Made by a program: the position numbers and the translations under genes
Shown: positions 8,556-16,489 of the stretch, one piece after another
How positions within the stretch are numbered: position 1 is the first letter of the stretch
Layout: every line of letters starts with the position of its first letter
The notes under the pieces: generated by a model
The model's database searches: none
Told to the model about the DNA's origin: nothing
Seen by the model: the letters and a program-made list of their open reading frames with translations, nothing else
Source of the DNA: CAWDDG01 sp963801065
GTDB lineage: Bacteria > Actinomycetota > Actinomycetes > Jiangellales > Jiangellaceae
Length of the DNA: 64,000 nucleotides
Reading direction: 5' to 3'
Assembly (NCBI GenBank): GCA_963801065.1
Contig: CAWDDG010000007.1
Coordinates: 186,001-250,000 of the forward strand

Positions 8556-8590
8556 TGCCGTTGACCGTGGTCGCCGCTACCGTCGAGGAC

Positions 8591-9322
8591 ATGGATGAGC
8601 ACACTGCATCGTCGTTCGTCCTCGTCCCCGGTCACTGGCTCGGCGCCTGGGCCTGGGACGACGTCGCCGCCCGGCTCGCCGGCCTCGGCCACGCGATCGA
8701 GGCGGTCACCCTGCCCGGATCATCGTCACCGGACGAGCTCCCGGTCTCGCTGACAGATCAGGCCGACGATCTCGAGACGGTCATCGCCCGGCTGGCCGCG
8801 CCCCCCGTGCTCGTCGCGCACAGCGGAGCCGGGCGTGTTGCCACGGCCGTCCTCGACCGCCGACCCGACACGGTGCGCCGTGTCGTCTACGTCGACAGCG
8901 GCCCAGCTGCCGACGGCTCGGCCTTCGACGACTCCGTCGCCGACGATGTGGCCTCCATCCCGCTTCCGTCCTGGGAGGAACTCGAGGCCGGTGGGGCCAG
9001 CCTGGAAGGCCTCGACGACCAGCGGCTCGCGACATTCCGCACCCGCGCCGTGCCGGTTCCCGGTGACGTGGCGCGCGAGCGCCTGCACCTGCGCGACGAG
9101 CGCCGGCTCGACGTTCCCACGACGATCATCGCGTGCTCGCTGCCGTCCGCTCAGATGCTTGAGTTGGCTCGCGGCGGCCACCCGATGTTCGCTGAGGTTG
9201 GCCGACTGCGCGACCTCGAACTGGTCGACCTGCCGACCGGACACTGGCCGATGTGGAGCCGCCCGACCGACCTCGCCAACGCCATCGCGGCAGCCGGACG
9301 AGTAGGCCAGCGGCGTGCGTAG
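8591..9322 (+). CDS. Alpha/beta hydrolase
   Basis: A 243-aa alpha/beta-fold hydrolase. The strand and oxyanion motif VLVPGHWLGAWAWDDVAARL opens the protein, the nucleophile elbow is AHSGAGR (Ser near residue 80), and the catalytic His is in LPTGHWPMWSRP near the C-terminus. It resembles the MenH/salicylate-esterase-like group of small esterases. The ATG at 8591 has GAGG four to five bases upstream. It is probably controlled by the divergent WYL regulator. The substrate is unknown. Confidence 0.85.
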   Translation: MDEHTASSFVLVPGHWLGAWAWDDVAARLAGLGHAIEAVTLPGSSSPDELPVSLTDQADDLETVIARLAAPPVLVAHSGAGRVATAVLDRRPDTVRRVVYVDSGPAADGSAFDDSVADDVASIPLPSWEELEAGGASLEGLDDQRLATFRTRAVPVPGDVARERLHLRDERRLDVPTTIIACSLPSAQMLELARGGHPMFAEVGRLRDLELVDLPTGHWPMWSRPTDLANAIAAAGRVGQRRA

Positions 9323-9338
9323 TCGAACCTGATCGAGC

Positions 9339-9411
9339 GTTCAGAACACGTTCTGCATCCCGGATTTTCGAGCACTTTGTCGCCGGGCGCTCGGGCACCG
9401 GCAACGTCGAC
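9339..9411 (+). pseudogene. Internal fragment of an isochorismatase-like cysteine hydrolase, inverted
   Basis: Read on the plus strand in two frames, this stretch gives VQNTFCIPDF and then FEHFVAGRSGTGNVD, which look like the continuation of the cysteine-hydrolase N-terminus encoded on the opposite strand just downstream (...FRVCLLAVDV). A frame change occurs near 9365. The orientation flips at the palindrome GTCGAC (9406-9411). It is a relic that makes no complete product; family assignment is from recalled motifs. Confidence 0.5.
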
Positions 9412-9570
9412 GGCGAGGAGGCAGACGCGAAATGAATCCTCTGCGGCTGAGCCCAAGCCGTGCTGATCGGTCCACGCCAAGGCCTCGTGCGCGCGGACCT
9501 CGTACGGAACTCGCCAGACTTCGCCCACACGACTCGGTTCGAAGTGCGGCGGGACCGGAAGCTCACGCAC
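9406..9570 (-). pseudogene. N-terminal fragment of an isochorismatase-like cysteine hydrolase
   Basis: A GTG-started frame (VRELPVPPHFEPSRVGEVWRVPYEVRAHEALAWTD then FRVCLLAVDV) matches the N-terminus of actinobacterial cysteine hydrolases/nicotinamidase-like proteins, up to the first strand with the catalytic Asp (AVDV). It is then broken at GTCGAC. The following part of the gene lies inverted at 9339-9411, and the remaining two thirds are absent. The gene is dead. Confidence 0.55.
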
Positions 9571-9582
9571 TTTGCGATCCGA

Positions 9583-10611
9583 TCAAGGGGCGTTCACGGA
9601 GGACAAGCGGATGGCCGCTCGAGCGACGAGCGCGCGGGCACGAGGGGTCTGGCGGAGTGAAAGATTCTGTCGCGCGAGCGAGAGCGCTCGCTCGGGATCG
9701 CCGCCGATCGTGAGCCAGAATTCGGCGGCATGGTCGGCGAACGCCTCTAGGTGACGCGCAAGCAATTCCTCATAGCGGGCTTCCGCCCTGCCGCGCCAGG
9801 TGTGCGCCTCCTCGGTTTGGCCGGCGCCGTCCAAGATGCGGGCGAGCTGCGTCGCGTAGTCGGGATCGTCGGAGGCGAGCGCCAGCGGCCGAAGGCGGGC
9901 GATGGCCGCCGCCGTCTCCCCCAGGGCAGCGTCGAGTTCGGCTAGGTGGCCCTGCGCGGGGACGTAGGCCGGAAGCCGGCGGACCGCCGCATAGAACCAG
10001 GCGCGGGCACGGCGGAGATCGTCGTGCTCCATCCACAGCCGGCCGCGTTGGAACTCCAGCATCGCCGGCGGGAACGGCGAGGTGCCGCGGTAGCGACGTG
10101 TCGCCGCCATGAACCAGCGCTCCGCCTCGTCCATCTCCCCACGCTCGCCGTAGACCCCTGCGAGAGCTGCCAGCGCGCTGAAGTCGGCCTGACTGTCAAC
10201 GGCCAGTCGACGGATCGCGAGCGCGTCGTCGTGGCGTCCGAGCGCCTGATAGATCGTGGCGCGCTCCGCATCGAGGTCGACGCGATTGCCGCCCAAGGCC
10301 GCCGCGGTGTCGAGGTCCGTCAGGGCCGACGCGAACCGGTGGAAGAGGCCCCTCATCCTGGCGCGCGCCAGGAAGGACCGGGCGTCGCTCGGCACCTGGC
10401 CGACGAGCTCGTCCGCCAACGCCGCGGCGCGCTCGGCGTCGGCAATGCTGCCCAGCACATGGCCCAGCAACGCGATCAACTCGACCAGCTCGGCGCGCTC
10501 GCCGACGGTGAGCCGTCCCCCTGTCGCTCGTGACACTTGACCGTCGATCCGCGCCTCGAGGTTCGCGACGGCGATGACCCCCGCCGTCGTCATAGGCCCG
10601 CTGTCTACCAT
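9583..10611 (-). CDS. Tetratricopeptide-repeat protein
   Basis: A 342-aa protein made almost entirely of helix pairs with TPR character (ADERAA..., LARARMRGLFHRFASALTDLDTAAALG, ATIYQALGRHDDALAIRRLAVD, LAGVYGERGEMDEAERWFMAATRRY, LARILDGAGQTEEAHTWRGRAEARYEELL). There is no signal peptide. It lies 56 bp downstream of the DUF4331 gene on the same strand with a GC hairpin between them, so they may share a transcript. Such TPR partners often act as scaffolds; no enzyme motif is seen. Confidence 0.75.
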   Translation of the reverse strand: MVDSGPMTTAGVIAVANLEARIDGQVSRATGGRLTVGERAELVELIALLGHVLGSIADAERAAALADELVGQVPSDARSFLARARMRGLFHRFASALTDLDTAAALGGNRVDLDAERATIYQALGRHDDALAIRRLAVDSQADFSALAALAGVYGERGEMDEAERWFMAATRRYRGTSPFPPAMLEFQRGRLWMEHDDLRRARAWFYAAVRRLPAYVPAQGHLAELDAALGETAAAIARLRPLALASDDPDYATQLARILDGAGQTEEAHTWRGRAEARYEELLARHLEAFADHAAEFWLTIGGDPERALSLARQNLSLRQTPRARALVARAAIRLSSVNAP

Positions 10612-10633
10612 CAAGAGGATCTCCTCCCGTCGA

Positions 10634-10656
10634 GCCCGGGGGATTGCTCCCCGGGC
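10634..10656 (-). terminator. GC hairpin between DUF4331 and TPR genes
   Basis: A perfect 8-bp stem, GCCCGGGG (10634-10641) and CCCCGGGC (10649-10656), has a 7-base loop in the 57-bp gap between the two minus-strand genes. There is no T-run, so it could be a weak terminator, an attenuator or an mRNA-processing site that lowers TPR expression. Confidence 0.4.
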
Positions 10657-10667
10657 CTTCAGGCCGC

Positions 10668-11867
10668 TCAGCGGCTCGCCAGACCGGCTTGTTGGAGAAA
10701 GGCGAGTTGGTCGGCGACCTTGGAGGGGGCCAGGGCCCTGCCGGCGACGGCCGGGTCGGGATTCGGCGCCGCGAGGTAGGGGAAGCTGTCCGATGCTCGC
10801 GCAGTCGCCTGGTCGACACCGTCGCTGATGCGCGGGCCATTCCCGCCCGTGATGACGAATGTGAGATTCCTGTCGCCCGCGTCGTCGTTGAGCGACCGGC
10901 CACCGGAGGTCGCGTGGGGGCGGCCCTGCAGCAGCGCCTGCTCGATCTCGAGGTAGCTGTCCTCGGCGTACGGCTTCGCGGCGTCGACGACTTGGTAGTC
11001 GCCCAGGTACAGCTCGGTCAGCGGGTGGGTCCCATCCGGCTCCAGTGGCCAGTCGATCTTTCCGTCGATGCTGTCCATGACGGCCAGGTTGGCGTCCAGC
11101 CGGGCGCGGTAGGCGCCGAGGTAGTTCGGCGCCAGCTCGAAGGGATCTTCCTGGTTCCAGAGCTCACGAAGGTCGAGGTCGCGGTTGACCGTGTCGACTC
11201 CCATCTCGCCGAGCATCTGGCCCTTCACAAAGGCACGCCCGAACCGCTCCAGGCGCACCGGGAACTTGCCGGCCGTGACAATTTCCGCGGCGACAGCGAA
11301 CAGCGTTCCCGGCGCTCGCCCGAGCATCGTGGCGACGTCGAGCTCGACGACGATGCCCAGGATGTCCCATCCATCGGCCCCGTTGGTGCCGTTCGCCTGG
11401 AAGGCGAGCCGCCGGGTCGCGAGCGTCTCGACGTACCCGGTGGAGTCGTTGAAGAGGGGGTCCATGCGCAGCCCAGCGAAGACCCGCGCGCCGGGCGCCT
11501 CGGCGCCCTGCTCGTCATTCACACGGAAGGAGATCGTGGCACCGTTCGGGAGCGTGGCAGTGCCCTCCTGAACGGAGTCCCCGGCGTCGTCCGTCGTCAC
11601 CGGCGCCGCGAACGCGAAAGTGATGTCGTACTCATCCGTGCCGACCTCGAAGCGCGAGCCGGGGCGGCTGGCCGGGATGGTCACGGGTCGGACGCGGAAC
11701 CGGTAGCTGGCGGCGTCCGAGAACAGCGCTCCCGGCTGAGCATTGGGGAAGACGGTCATGACGAGCACCAGCCGGCCCGGTCGGGACGGGCTGGGGAAGA
11801 CGTAGTTGTCGGCGATGTCGACGGCCGGCTCGGCCACCCCGCGGGGGCTGTTGTTATGGTCGCTCAT
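10668..11867 (-). CDS. DUF4331 family protein
   Basis: A 399-aa protein matching DUF4331 (MSDHNNSPRGVAEPAVDIADNYVFPSPSRPGRLVLVMTVFPNA at the N-terminus, GRQMLGEMG/VDTVNRDLDLRELWN blocks centrally, and a C-terminal FPYLAAPNP). The function of the family is unknown. The copy has no signal peptide, so it appears cytoplasmic. The ATG at 11867 has AAGGAG at the right distance. It is paired with a TPR protein downstream. Confidence 0.85.
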   Translation of the reverse strand: MSDHNNSPRGVAEPAVDIADNYVFPSPSRPGRLVLVMTVFPNAQPGALFSDAASYRFRVRPVTIPASRPGSRFEVGTDEYDITFAFAAPVTTDDAGDSVQEGTATLPNGATISFRVNDEQGAEAPGARVFAGLRMDPLFNDSTGYVETLATRRLAFQANGTNGADGWDILGIVVELDVATMLGRAPGTLFAVAAEIVTAGKFPVRLERFGRAFVKGQMLGEMGVDTVNRDLDLRELWNQEDPFELAPNYLGAYRARLDANLAVMDSIDGKIDWPLEPDGTHPLTELYLGDYQVVDAAKPYAEDSYLEIEQALLQGRPHATSGGRSLNDDAGDRNLTFVITGGNGPRISDGVDQATARASDSFPYLAAPNPDPAVAGRALAPSKVADQLAFLQQAGLASR

Positions 11868-12025
11868 GTGGGTTCTCCTTCAGAACTCTCGGAGTGCGGC
11901 GGTCGCACTCCGGTCGTGCATTGCGACCAATGTGCACTCGCACGGGCGGCGTTCGCGTCCGTGAAGTCCCCGGCGGGATGCCCTAGTCGTCCGGCTGGCG
12001 GTCCGCGGGTGCCTGCGCGGATCTC

Positions 12026-12667
12026 GTGTTGCATGAGGTCATGACCGAGCGGTACGCCACGGCGCGTGAGCACCTACGCGTCGCAGACCCAGTGCTTGCG
12101 CGGCTCATCGACAAACACCCGAACTTCGACCCGCGCGCCTGGATGGCAGAGCTCCCGACGATGGACGCCTACGGAGCGCTGGTGTTCCAGATCGTCGGGC
12201 AGCAGCTATCGGTGCGCGCCACGCGAGCGATCCTCGACCGTCTGGAGGCTCTGTTCGGTGGGCGTTTGCCGGAACCGCAGCAGATCCTCGACGCCGACCC
12301 GGAGGCGCTCCGGCGCGCAGGGATGTCCCGGCGCAAGGTTGAGACGCTGCGAGCACTCGCTGAGCGATTCGCCACCGGTGAGTTCAGCGACCAGACCTTC
12401 CTGCAACGCTCCGACGAGCAGATCGAGGCGGCGCTCACTGCGATCTCGGGCATCGGTCCTTGGACGGTGCACGGCTTTCTCATCATCGCCCTCGACCGTC
12501 CCGATGTTGTCCTGGCGGGTGACCTCGCACTCCGCCGGGCCATCAGAAACGTCTACGGCCTCGACCAGATGCCGACCGAGCCGGAGGTGCTCCAAATCGC
12601 CGAGCGCTGGCGGCCCTATCGCAGCCTTGCGGTCAGCTACCTCTTCGCATCAGAGTTCGAGTCCTAG
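12026..12667 (+). CDS. DNA-3-methyladenine glycosylase II-like (AlkA type)
   Basis: A 213-aa HhH-GPD base-excision glycosylase that removes alkylated bases. The fold signature QIVGQQLSVRATRAILDRL, the helix-hairpin-helix ISGIGPWTVHGFLIIAL and the catalytic Asp in VVLAGDLALRRAI are visible. No C-terminal Cys cluster is present, which excludes an Nth/MutY-type enzyme. Either the GTG at 12026 or the ATG at 12041 (MTERYATAREHL) could start it. Confidence 0.9.
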   Translation: MLHEVMTERYATAREHLRVADPVLARLIDKHPNFDPRAWMAELPTMDAYGALVFQIVGQQLSVRATRAILDRLEALFGGRLPEPQQILDADPEALRRAGMSRRKVETLRALAERFATGEFSDQTFLQRSDEQIEAALTAISGIGPWTVHGFLIIALDRPDVVLAGDLALRRAIRNVYGLDQMPTEPEVLQIAERWRPYRSLAVSYLFASEFES

Positions 12668-12702
12668 CCTGCCCGCTTCTAGCAGCATTACCACCACGGG
12701 CG

Positions 12703-13518
12703 CTATAGCGCGCGCCCGGTGCCGCCCGTTTCGTCGAGCGCGTCGAGCGCGGCCATGTCCTCGTCGGAGAGCATGAAGTCGAAGATCTGGGCGTTCTCCT
12801 CGATTCGGTCGCGGTGCGTCGACTTCGGGATGACGGGAAGATCCCGCTGCACGCACCAGCGCAGAAGTACCTGGGCCGGCGTGTGACCGACACGCTCGGC
12901 GATCTGCCGCACACGCCGGTCCGAGAGATGCCGGCCGGTGCCGAGCGGGCTGTAGGCCTCGAGCGTCACGTTGCGCTTCTCGCACGCCTCGAGCAGCCTC
13001 CGCTGGTACGTGAACGGGCTGAACGGCACCTGATTCAGAACCGGCGGGATCTTGGCGACCGACATGAGCTCGTCGAGCTCGCTTACGCCGTAGTTCGAGA
13101 CGCCGATCGAGCGCGCAAGGCCGCGTCCGTGCGCACGTTCCATTCCGGGCCAGGCACTGGTCGGCTCGCCCTGCGGCCAGTGGACGATATAGAGGTCGAC
13201 CTGGTCGACGCCCAGCCGTTCCAGGCTCCGCTGCGCCTCGGCCTCCGCGTCGCGCCGCCCGGGAAGGAACTTCGTCGTGATGAAGACCTCCTCGCGTGGT
13301 AGGCCGCTCTCGCGCAGCCCGCGGCCGACGCTCTCCTCGTTGCCGTAGAGCTGCGCGGTGTCGACGTGCCGGTAGCCGAGCTCGAGTGCCCAGCGAACCG
13401 CGTTCACGCACACCGGCCCTTTCGGTATCTGCCAGACCCCGAGGCCGAGAAGAGGGATCTCGTTGCCGTCGGCGAGCACGCGTGCGCGCCCATCGGCGGT
13501 CACTTCTACGGAGGTCAT
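12703..13518 (-). CDS. Aldo/keto reductase
   Basis: A 271-aa NADPH-dependent AKR of the 2,5-diketo-gluconate reductase type. The catalytic tetrad is visible: Asp and Tyr in GYRHVDTAQLYGNEESVG, Lys in VFITTKFLPG and His in LYIVHWPQGE. The C-terminal IPKSTHRDRIEENAQIFDFMLSDEDM binds the cofactor. The ATG at 13518 has GAGGAG upstream. The physiological carbonyl substrate is unknown. Confidence 0.93.
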   Translation of the reverse strand: MTSVEVTADGRARVLADGNEIPLLGLGVWQIPKGPVCVNAVRWALELGYRHVDTAQLYGNEESVGRGLRESGLPREEVFITTKFLPGRRDAEAEAQRSLERLGVDQVDLYIVHWPQGEPTSAWPGMERAHGRGLARSIGVSNYGVSELDELMSVAKIPPVLNQVPFSPFTYQRRLLEACEKRNVTLEAYSPLGTGRHLSDRRVRQIAERVGHTPAQVLLRWCVQRDLPVIPKSTHRDRIEENAQIFDFMLSDEDMAALDALDETGGTGRAL

Positions 13519-13989
13519 AGCGGGCTCCTCTCTTGAGTCAGACTAGAAGGGGTACGGAGCGAGGCTCCAAGGCCGCCGTGCTCATGGACGCCAGGTGGAC
13601 GTCTGGGCGACGGCGCCTCGGGTGAACTCCTCGTCGGTGGCCATCAGTGTGACGCCGGTGACTTGGTTGTTCTTGGCAAGGCCTTCGGCGAAGGCGCCCC
13701 CAAGCGCTCTGTACAGCCGGTGACCAGGATTTCTTGCCTTCGAGTCTGCTTGTAAGACGATTGTTCATCGATGATTCCTCCTGCTCTCGAGCGGTGCGGC
13801 CATACGCGCGCGACGCTGACGTCCTCGGGAACTGCGATATCGACGTGTCGCTGGGTCGCGACCTCGAGCTGAACGAGCGGATGCATGACCATGGATCCGA
13901 TCGTGCTTGAGCGAGTCAACAGTCGCATCGTGGACGCCCCCAGGTCCGAACCGCAGTTTTGTCACCGGCCGCTGGGTGGGGCTCCGTAG
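13519..13989. other. Degenerate stretch without an intact gene
   Basis: No complete gene is seen here. On the minus strand at about 13567-13675 one frame reads LAKNNQVTGVTLMATDEEFTRGAVAQTSTWRP and stops, which looks like the C-terminal tail of a lost protein. Another minus-strand frame contains VMHPLVQLEVATQRHVDIAVPEDV without a recognisable family. The stretch leads into the LuxR relics at 14.0 kb and begins the relic-rich zone. Confidence 0.4.
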
Positions 13990-14235
13990 ACTCCTCGCAG
14001 GAGCCGACCGACTCCGCCCCCAGCCGGCGTGCGACGAACGCGAGCACCTGCGCCGAAGCGCGATCGAGCCACTGCTCGTCATCCACCAGGCAGATCAACG
14101 GCTGCTCCTCCGCCACCTCCGAAAGCAGGCCCAGCACCGCCAGCCCGACGAGAAATCGATCCGGCACCAACCGGGACTGACACCGAACGCCGTCCGCAGC
14201 GCCTCGCTCTGCGGCACAGGCAGATGCTCACGGTG
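13990..14235 (-). pseudogene. AAA-domain fragment of a LuxR-type ATPase regulator
   Basis: Two minus-strand frames read HLPVPQSEALRTAFGVSPG and then PDRFLVGLAVLGLLSEVAEEQPLICLVDDEQWLDRASAQ, near-identical to a segment of the intact large LuxR regulator at 30703-33513 (LPVPQRDALRTAFGFSPG, PLICLVDDAQWLDRAS). The Walker B region is present, but the P-loop, the TPR part and the HTH are missing, and a frameshift splits it near 14160. It is a relic of a paralogue. Confidence 0.8.
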
Positions 14236-14332
14236 ATCCAGGGACCACCTGCGCAAGGTCTTCATCAAGCTCGACATCAGCTCGCGCAACGAGCTGGACA
14301 GCGTCCTTCCGAGCGACGCCACCACCGGCTAG
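14234..14332 (+). pseudogene. C-terminal LuxR HTH fragment, opposite orientation
   Basis: The plus-strand frame DHLRKVFIKLDISSRNELDS...ends at TAG 14330-14332 and is the recognition helix and tail of a LuxR-type HTH (compare YHLHKVFGKLGISSRNQL in the regulator at 30.7 kb). It begins right where the inverted AAA fragment begins, at a GATC-centred junction (14234-14241), so parts of one type of gene now lie head to head. Confidence 0.75.
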
Positions 14333-14437
14333 CCTCGTCCGGGACCAGCCACTCGAACTGTCCGCTGGCGGATGCGAGCGCAGCGCGTGCGAACGACACT
14401 CGCCTGCACCGAGCCCCTGAACGACCAGGAGACAGCC

Positions 14438-14557
14438 ATGCCTGACAATCCCACTGAACTCACAATCGAGAACTTCGAGGACCTGGGTGCGATGTTGAAG
14501 CGACCCGCCTGCTCTTCCGAGAGGTCAGCAAGCCCAACCCCAGAGAGGATGAGATGA
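14438..14557 (+). CDS. 39-aa ORF coupled to Rieske protein
   Basis: A short frame (MPDNPTELTIENFEDLGAML...) has a strong ribosome site (AGGAG, 14427-14431) and ends in ATGA overlapping the Rieske start (14554-14557). I do not recognise the family. The N-terminal half looks like a real protein start, while the C-terminal half (RPACSSERSASPTPERMR) looks random, so it may be the truncated first part of a lost gene whose tail was replaced. It may now act as a leader that couples translation of the Rieske gene. Confidence 0.45.
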   Translation: MPDNPTELTIENFEDLGAMLKRPACSSERSASPTPERMR

Positions 14558-14955
14558 GCCAGCTGCGCCGCATCAAGACCTTGGTCCAGGCCGGCTTCCG
14601 ACGCCGGCCCCCGGAGCGAGCCGAGCCCGGCGCCAGGATCACGCCCGTGACGTTGGGGAGTACCAGCGCCGTCCCGCAGTTCGGGTTGACCAAGTTCGAC
14701 GCGGGTGGCAACGAGATCGCCGTCGCGAACGTCGAGGGCACCTTCTACGCGTTCAGCGACATCTGCACGCACCGTCGCTGCTCGCTTTCGGAGGGGGAGC
14801 TCGACGGCACGACCCTCGAGTGCATCTGCCACGGTAGCCGCTTCGACGTCTCGACAGGTGACGTTCTGCGGGGACCAGCGAAACAGTCCGTCCAGGTCTA
14901 TGCGGTCCGGGTGCAGGGCGATGCCCTCGTGGTCGATGTCCCCTCAGCGAGCTGA
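14554..14955 (+). CDS. Rieske [2Fe-2S] ferredoxin
   Basis: A 133-aa protein with a C-terminal Rieske domain. The cluster ligands are CTHRRCSL and CICHGSRFD, so the two Cys and two His (C-x-H and C-x2-H) are all present, in the arrangement of small dioxygenase-type ferredoxins. There is no membrane anchor. The N-terminal 35 residues are basic and unassigned. It could donate electrons to an oxygenase, but none is adjacent; the reductase relic at 16.1 kb could once have been its partner. Confidence 0.88.
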   Translation: MSQLRRIKTLVQAGFRRRPPERAEPGARITPVTLGSTSAVPQFGLTKFDAGGNEIAVANVEGTFYAFSDICTHRRCSLSEGELDGTTLECICHGSRFDVSTGDVLRGPAKQSVQVYAVRVQGDALVVDVPSAS

Positions 14956-15013
14956 CGGGCGATGCAGAGCCCGCCAAGTCGGAGACAGGAAAGGGGCTTC
15001 GAGAAGACACCAA

Positions 15014-15040
15014 AGGGGACGCGCGGTGCGCGCGTCCCCT
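15014..15040 (+). terminator. Strong hairpin downstream of Rieske gene
   Basis: A 12-bp stem, AGGGGACGCGCG (15014-15025) and CGCGCGTCCCCT (15029-15040), has a 3-base loop. It lies 59 bp after the Rieske stop and is a likely terminator, although no T-run follows. Confidence 0.6.
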
Positions 15041-15078
15041 CCTCCAGCGGGCGCTTCTCGCGCTGGATCGGACGTCAG

Positions 15079-15411
15079 ATGAACAGACGCATTCGGCGCA
15101 AGGGCGGCAAGTTCAGGGGCATGGATGTGCTTTCCTGACCACCGTCGGAGCGAAGACAGGCGAGCGCCGCGAGACGCCGGTCGCCTGGTTCCCCGACGGC
15201 GATCAGGCGTGGCTGATCGTCGCCTCGTTAGGAGGGCTCGGCACGTAACCCAGGCTGGTACCACACCCTCGCCGCGCACCCCGACCAGGTCTGGATCGAG
15301 ATCGGCGACCGCACACTCCGCGTCGTGCCCGAACAGCTCGAAGGGAACCGGCGCGACGAACGCTGGCAGCGGATCATCACCGCCCAGCTACGCGGTCATC
15401 AAAGCCGCTGA
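15079..15411 (+). pseudogene. Deazaflavin (F420)-dependent nitroreductase-family pseudogene
   Basis: Pieces of a Ddn/DUF385-type protein occur in three frames: MNRRIRRKGGKFRGMDVL, then FLTTVGAKTGERRETPVAWFPDG and WLIVASLGGLG, then ARNPGWYHTLAAHPDQVWIEIGDRTLRVVPEQLEG. The TVGAKTGERR and NPGWYHTLAAHPD motifs are diagnostic. Frameshifts lie near 15135 and 15240 and the C-terminus is short, so the gene is dead or heavily damaged. Confidence 0.8.
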
Positions 15412-15503
15412 CGTCCAAGCCTTGGACGTCCGATGGACGCCGCAGCTGCCCATCTTCGCCGGTCAGGACAACGGAAACAGCGCCTGAGCAGGAGGAACCC
15501 GAA

Positions 15504-15546
15504 AGCCCTCTGACGGACTCGAACCGTCGACCCCCTCCTTTCCATG
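15504..15546 (-). repeat. tRNA 3'-half-like direct repeat, copy 1 (putative att site)
   Basis: On the minus strand this carries a T-arm (GACGG-TTCGAGT-CCGTC) and the acceptor 3' strand AGAGGGC. Thirty-seven bases (15504-15540) are identical to 25909-25945, then one mismatch, then CCATG shared. The anticodon 5' side, D-arm and 5' acceptor are absent, so it is not a working tRNA. Such 3' tRNA ends are classic integrase attachment sites. Confidence 0.65.
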
Positions 15547-15823
15547 CGCTGCGAAACGGTTGCCGTGGGTTGCCACCGGTTACGAATCGGCCTGTTTGAG
15601 CTGTTTTCGCGGCCCTTCGATTTGCGTCCGGTTGCCACTGGTTGCGCCCGCTTGGCTCCATTAATGCTCCATACCGAACGTCGCCTCGCCTCGCGGTAGA
15701 CCATCTTCGTCGTAGGGGTCGAAAGGTGACGACGCGCGTCGATCCGATGTACATATTGGCGCAGCGCCTCCAGCCGCCCTCGACTACGCCGTCGCACCCA
15801 TCTCGATCAGTACGGACGCAACC
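15547..15823. other. Non-coding stretch with short GGTTGCC repeats beside putative att site
   Basis: No intact gene is seen. Several copies of a GGTTGCC-like motif lie in the same direction (about 15559-15565, 15570-15576 and 15629-15635, the last followed by ACTGGTTGC), next to the tRNA-like repeat. Closely spaced direct repeats beside a tRNA 3' end resemble integrase arm sites, but no integrase gene is present in the window. Confidence 0.35.
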
Positions 15824-16072
15824 TCAGACGCTGACCTCCAGAGTGCGGATTCCGGTGGAGTCGATCCAGACCCGCGAATCACTCTTGACGATCTTCGCGA
15901 GGACGTTGTCGCAGTGTGGGCAGCGGAGAACGATGCCGGCGCCCCGGTAGACATGAACGGCCCCGACCGGTCCGGCCGCACCACAGCTGGCACAGGTCCC
16001 AACCGCGGTCGTGATCTCGACTGCGAACACTTCTTGAAGTAGGCCCGCGACGGCGTTGCCATCCAGCAACAC
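15824..16072 (-). CDS. DUF6510-like zinc-ribbon protein
   Basis: An 82-aa protein beginning MLLDGNAVAGLLQEVFAVEITTA with two metal-binding pairs, CASC and CPHC, spaced about 27 residues apart. This matches the small DUF6510 proteins usually encoded beside a ferredoxin reductase and a molybdopterin oxidoreductase. Relics of both of those occur nearby (16066-16359 and 18730-19014). It appears intact; the function is unknown. Confidence 0.75.
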   Translation of the reverse strand: MLLDGNAVAGLLQEVFAVEITTAVGTCASCGAAGPVGAVHVYRGAGIVLRCPHCDNVLAKIVKSDSRVWIDSTGIRTLEVSV

Positions 16073-16359
16073 GCAGCGAGGACGACGTCATCTATCGCGA
16101 CGAGCTCGAGCGGCTGAGCGGCAACGGTCTCACGGTCGTGCACGCGCTGACGGATTCGCAACCTCCCGGGTGGACGAGCTACGCGCGCCGTGTCGACCCC
16201 GAGATGCTCGCCGAGGTCGCGCCTTCGCCGGCCGAGCGGCCGCGTCTCTACGCGTGTGGACCGACGCCGTTCGTCGAGGCTGTGGCCGAGGCGCTCGTGT
16301 GGCTCGGCCACGAGGCGCGAGCGATCAAGACCGAACGCTTCGGACCCACCGGAGGCTGA
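16066..16359 (+). pseudogene. C-terminal fragment of a ferredoxin reductase-type FAD/NAD oxidoreductase
   Basis: The plus-strand frame DDVIYRDELERLSGNGLTVVHALTDSQP and LYACGPTPFVEAVAEALVWLGH is the NAD(P)-binding C-terminal part of a ferredoxin-NADP reductase-like protein, with the CGPxPF motif, and ends with TGA at 16357-16359. The FAD-binding N-terminal two thirds are missing, and the DUF6510 gene starts head to head at the break, so this is a deletion relic. Confidence 0.75.
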
Positions 16360-16489
16360 GATGGACGAGCTGAACAGCCAGCAGCACGATCCGCGCTCGC
16401 TGTGCCACCCCCGCCCGTCCCGACGACGAACGCACCAGCGAGTGCAGTGTCTTCTCGTCACCCTCACGAAGCGCCAGCGGCGCGGGACA

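Noticed and set aside
10644..12044. 466-aa open frame on the plus strand across the DUF4331 gene
   Set aside because: It is the antisense of a family-supported gene with a good ribosome site, and shows no domain of its own.
13538..13768. 76-aa minus-strand frame as a gene
   Set aside because: It has no ribosome site or family motif. A different frame in the same place reads like a C-terminal relic.
15504..15546. Complete tRNA gene at 15.5 kb
   Set aside because: Only the T-arm and 3' acceptor strand are present. The D-arm, anticodon stem 5' side and 5' acceptor are missing.
15399..15797. Minus-strand frame through the tRNA-like repeat, considered as an integrase C-terminus
   Set aside because: Its RGSTVRVRQRA segment is translation of the tRNA-like sequence. 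No integrase catalytic Arg, His or Tyr motifs are visible.
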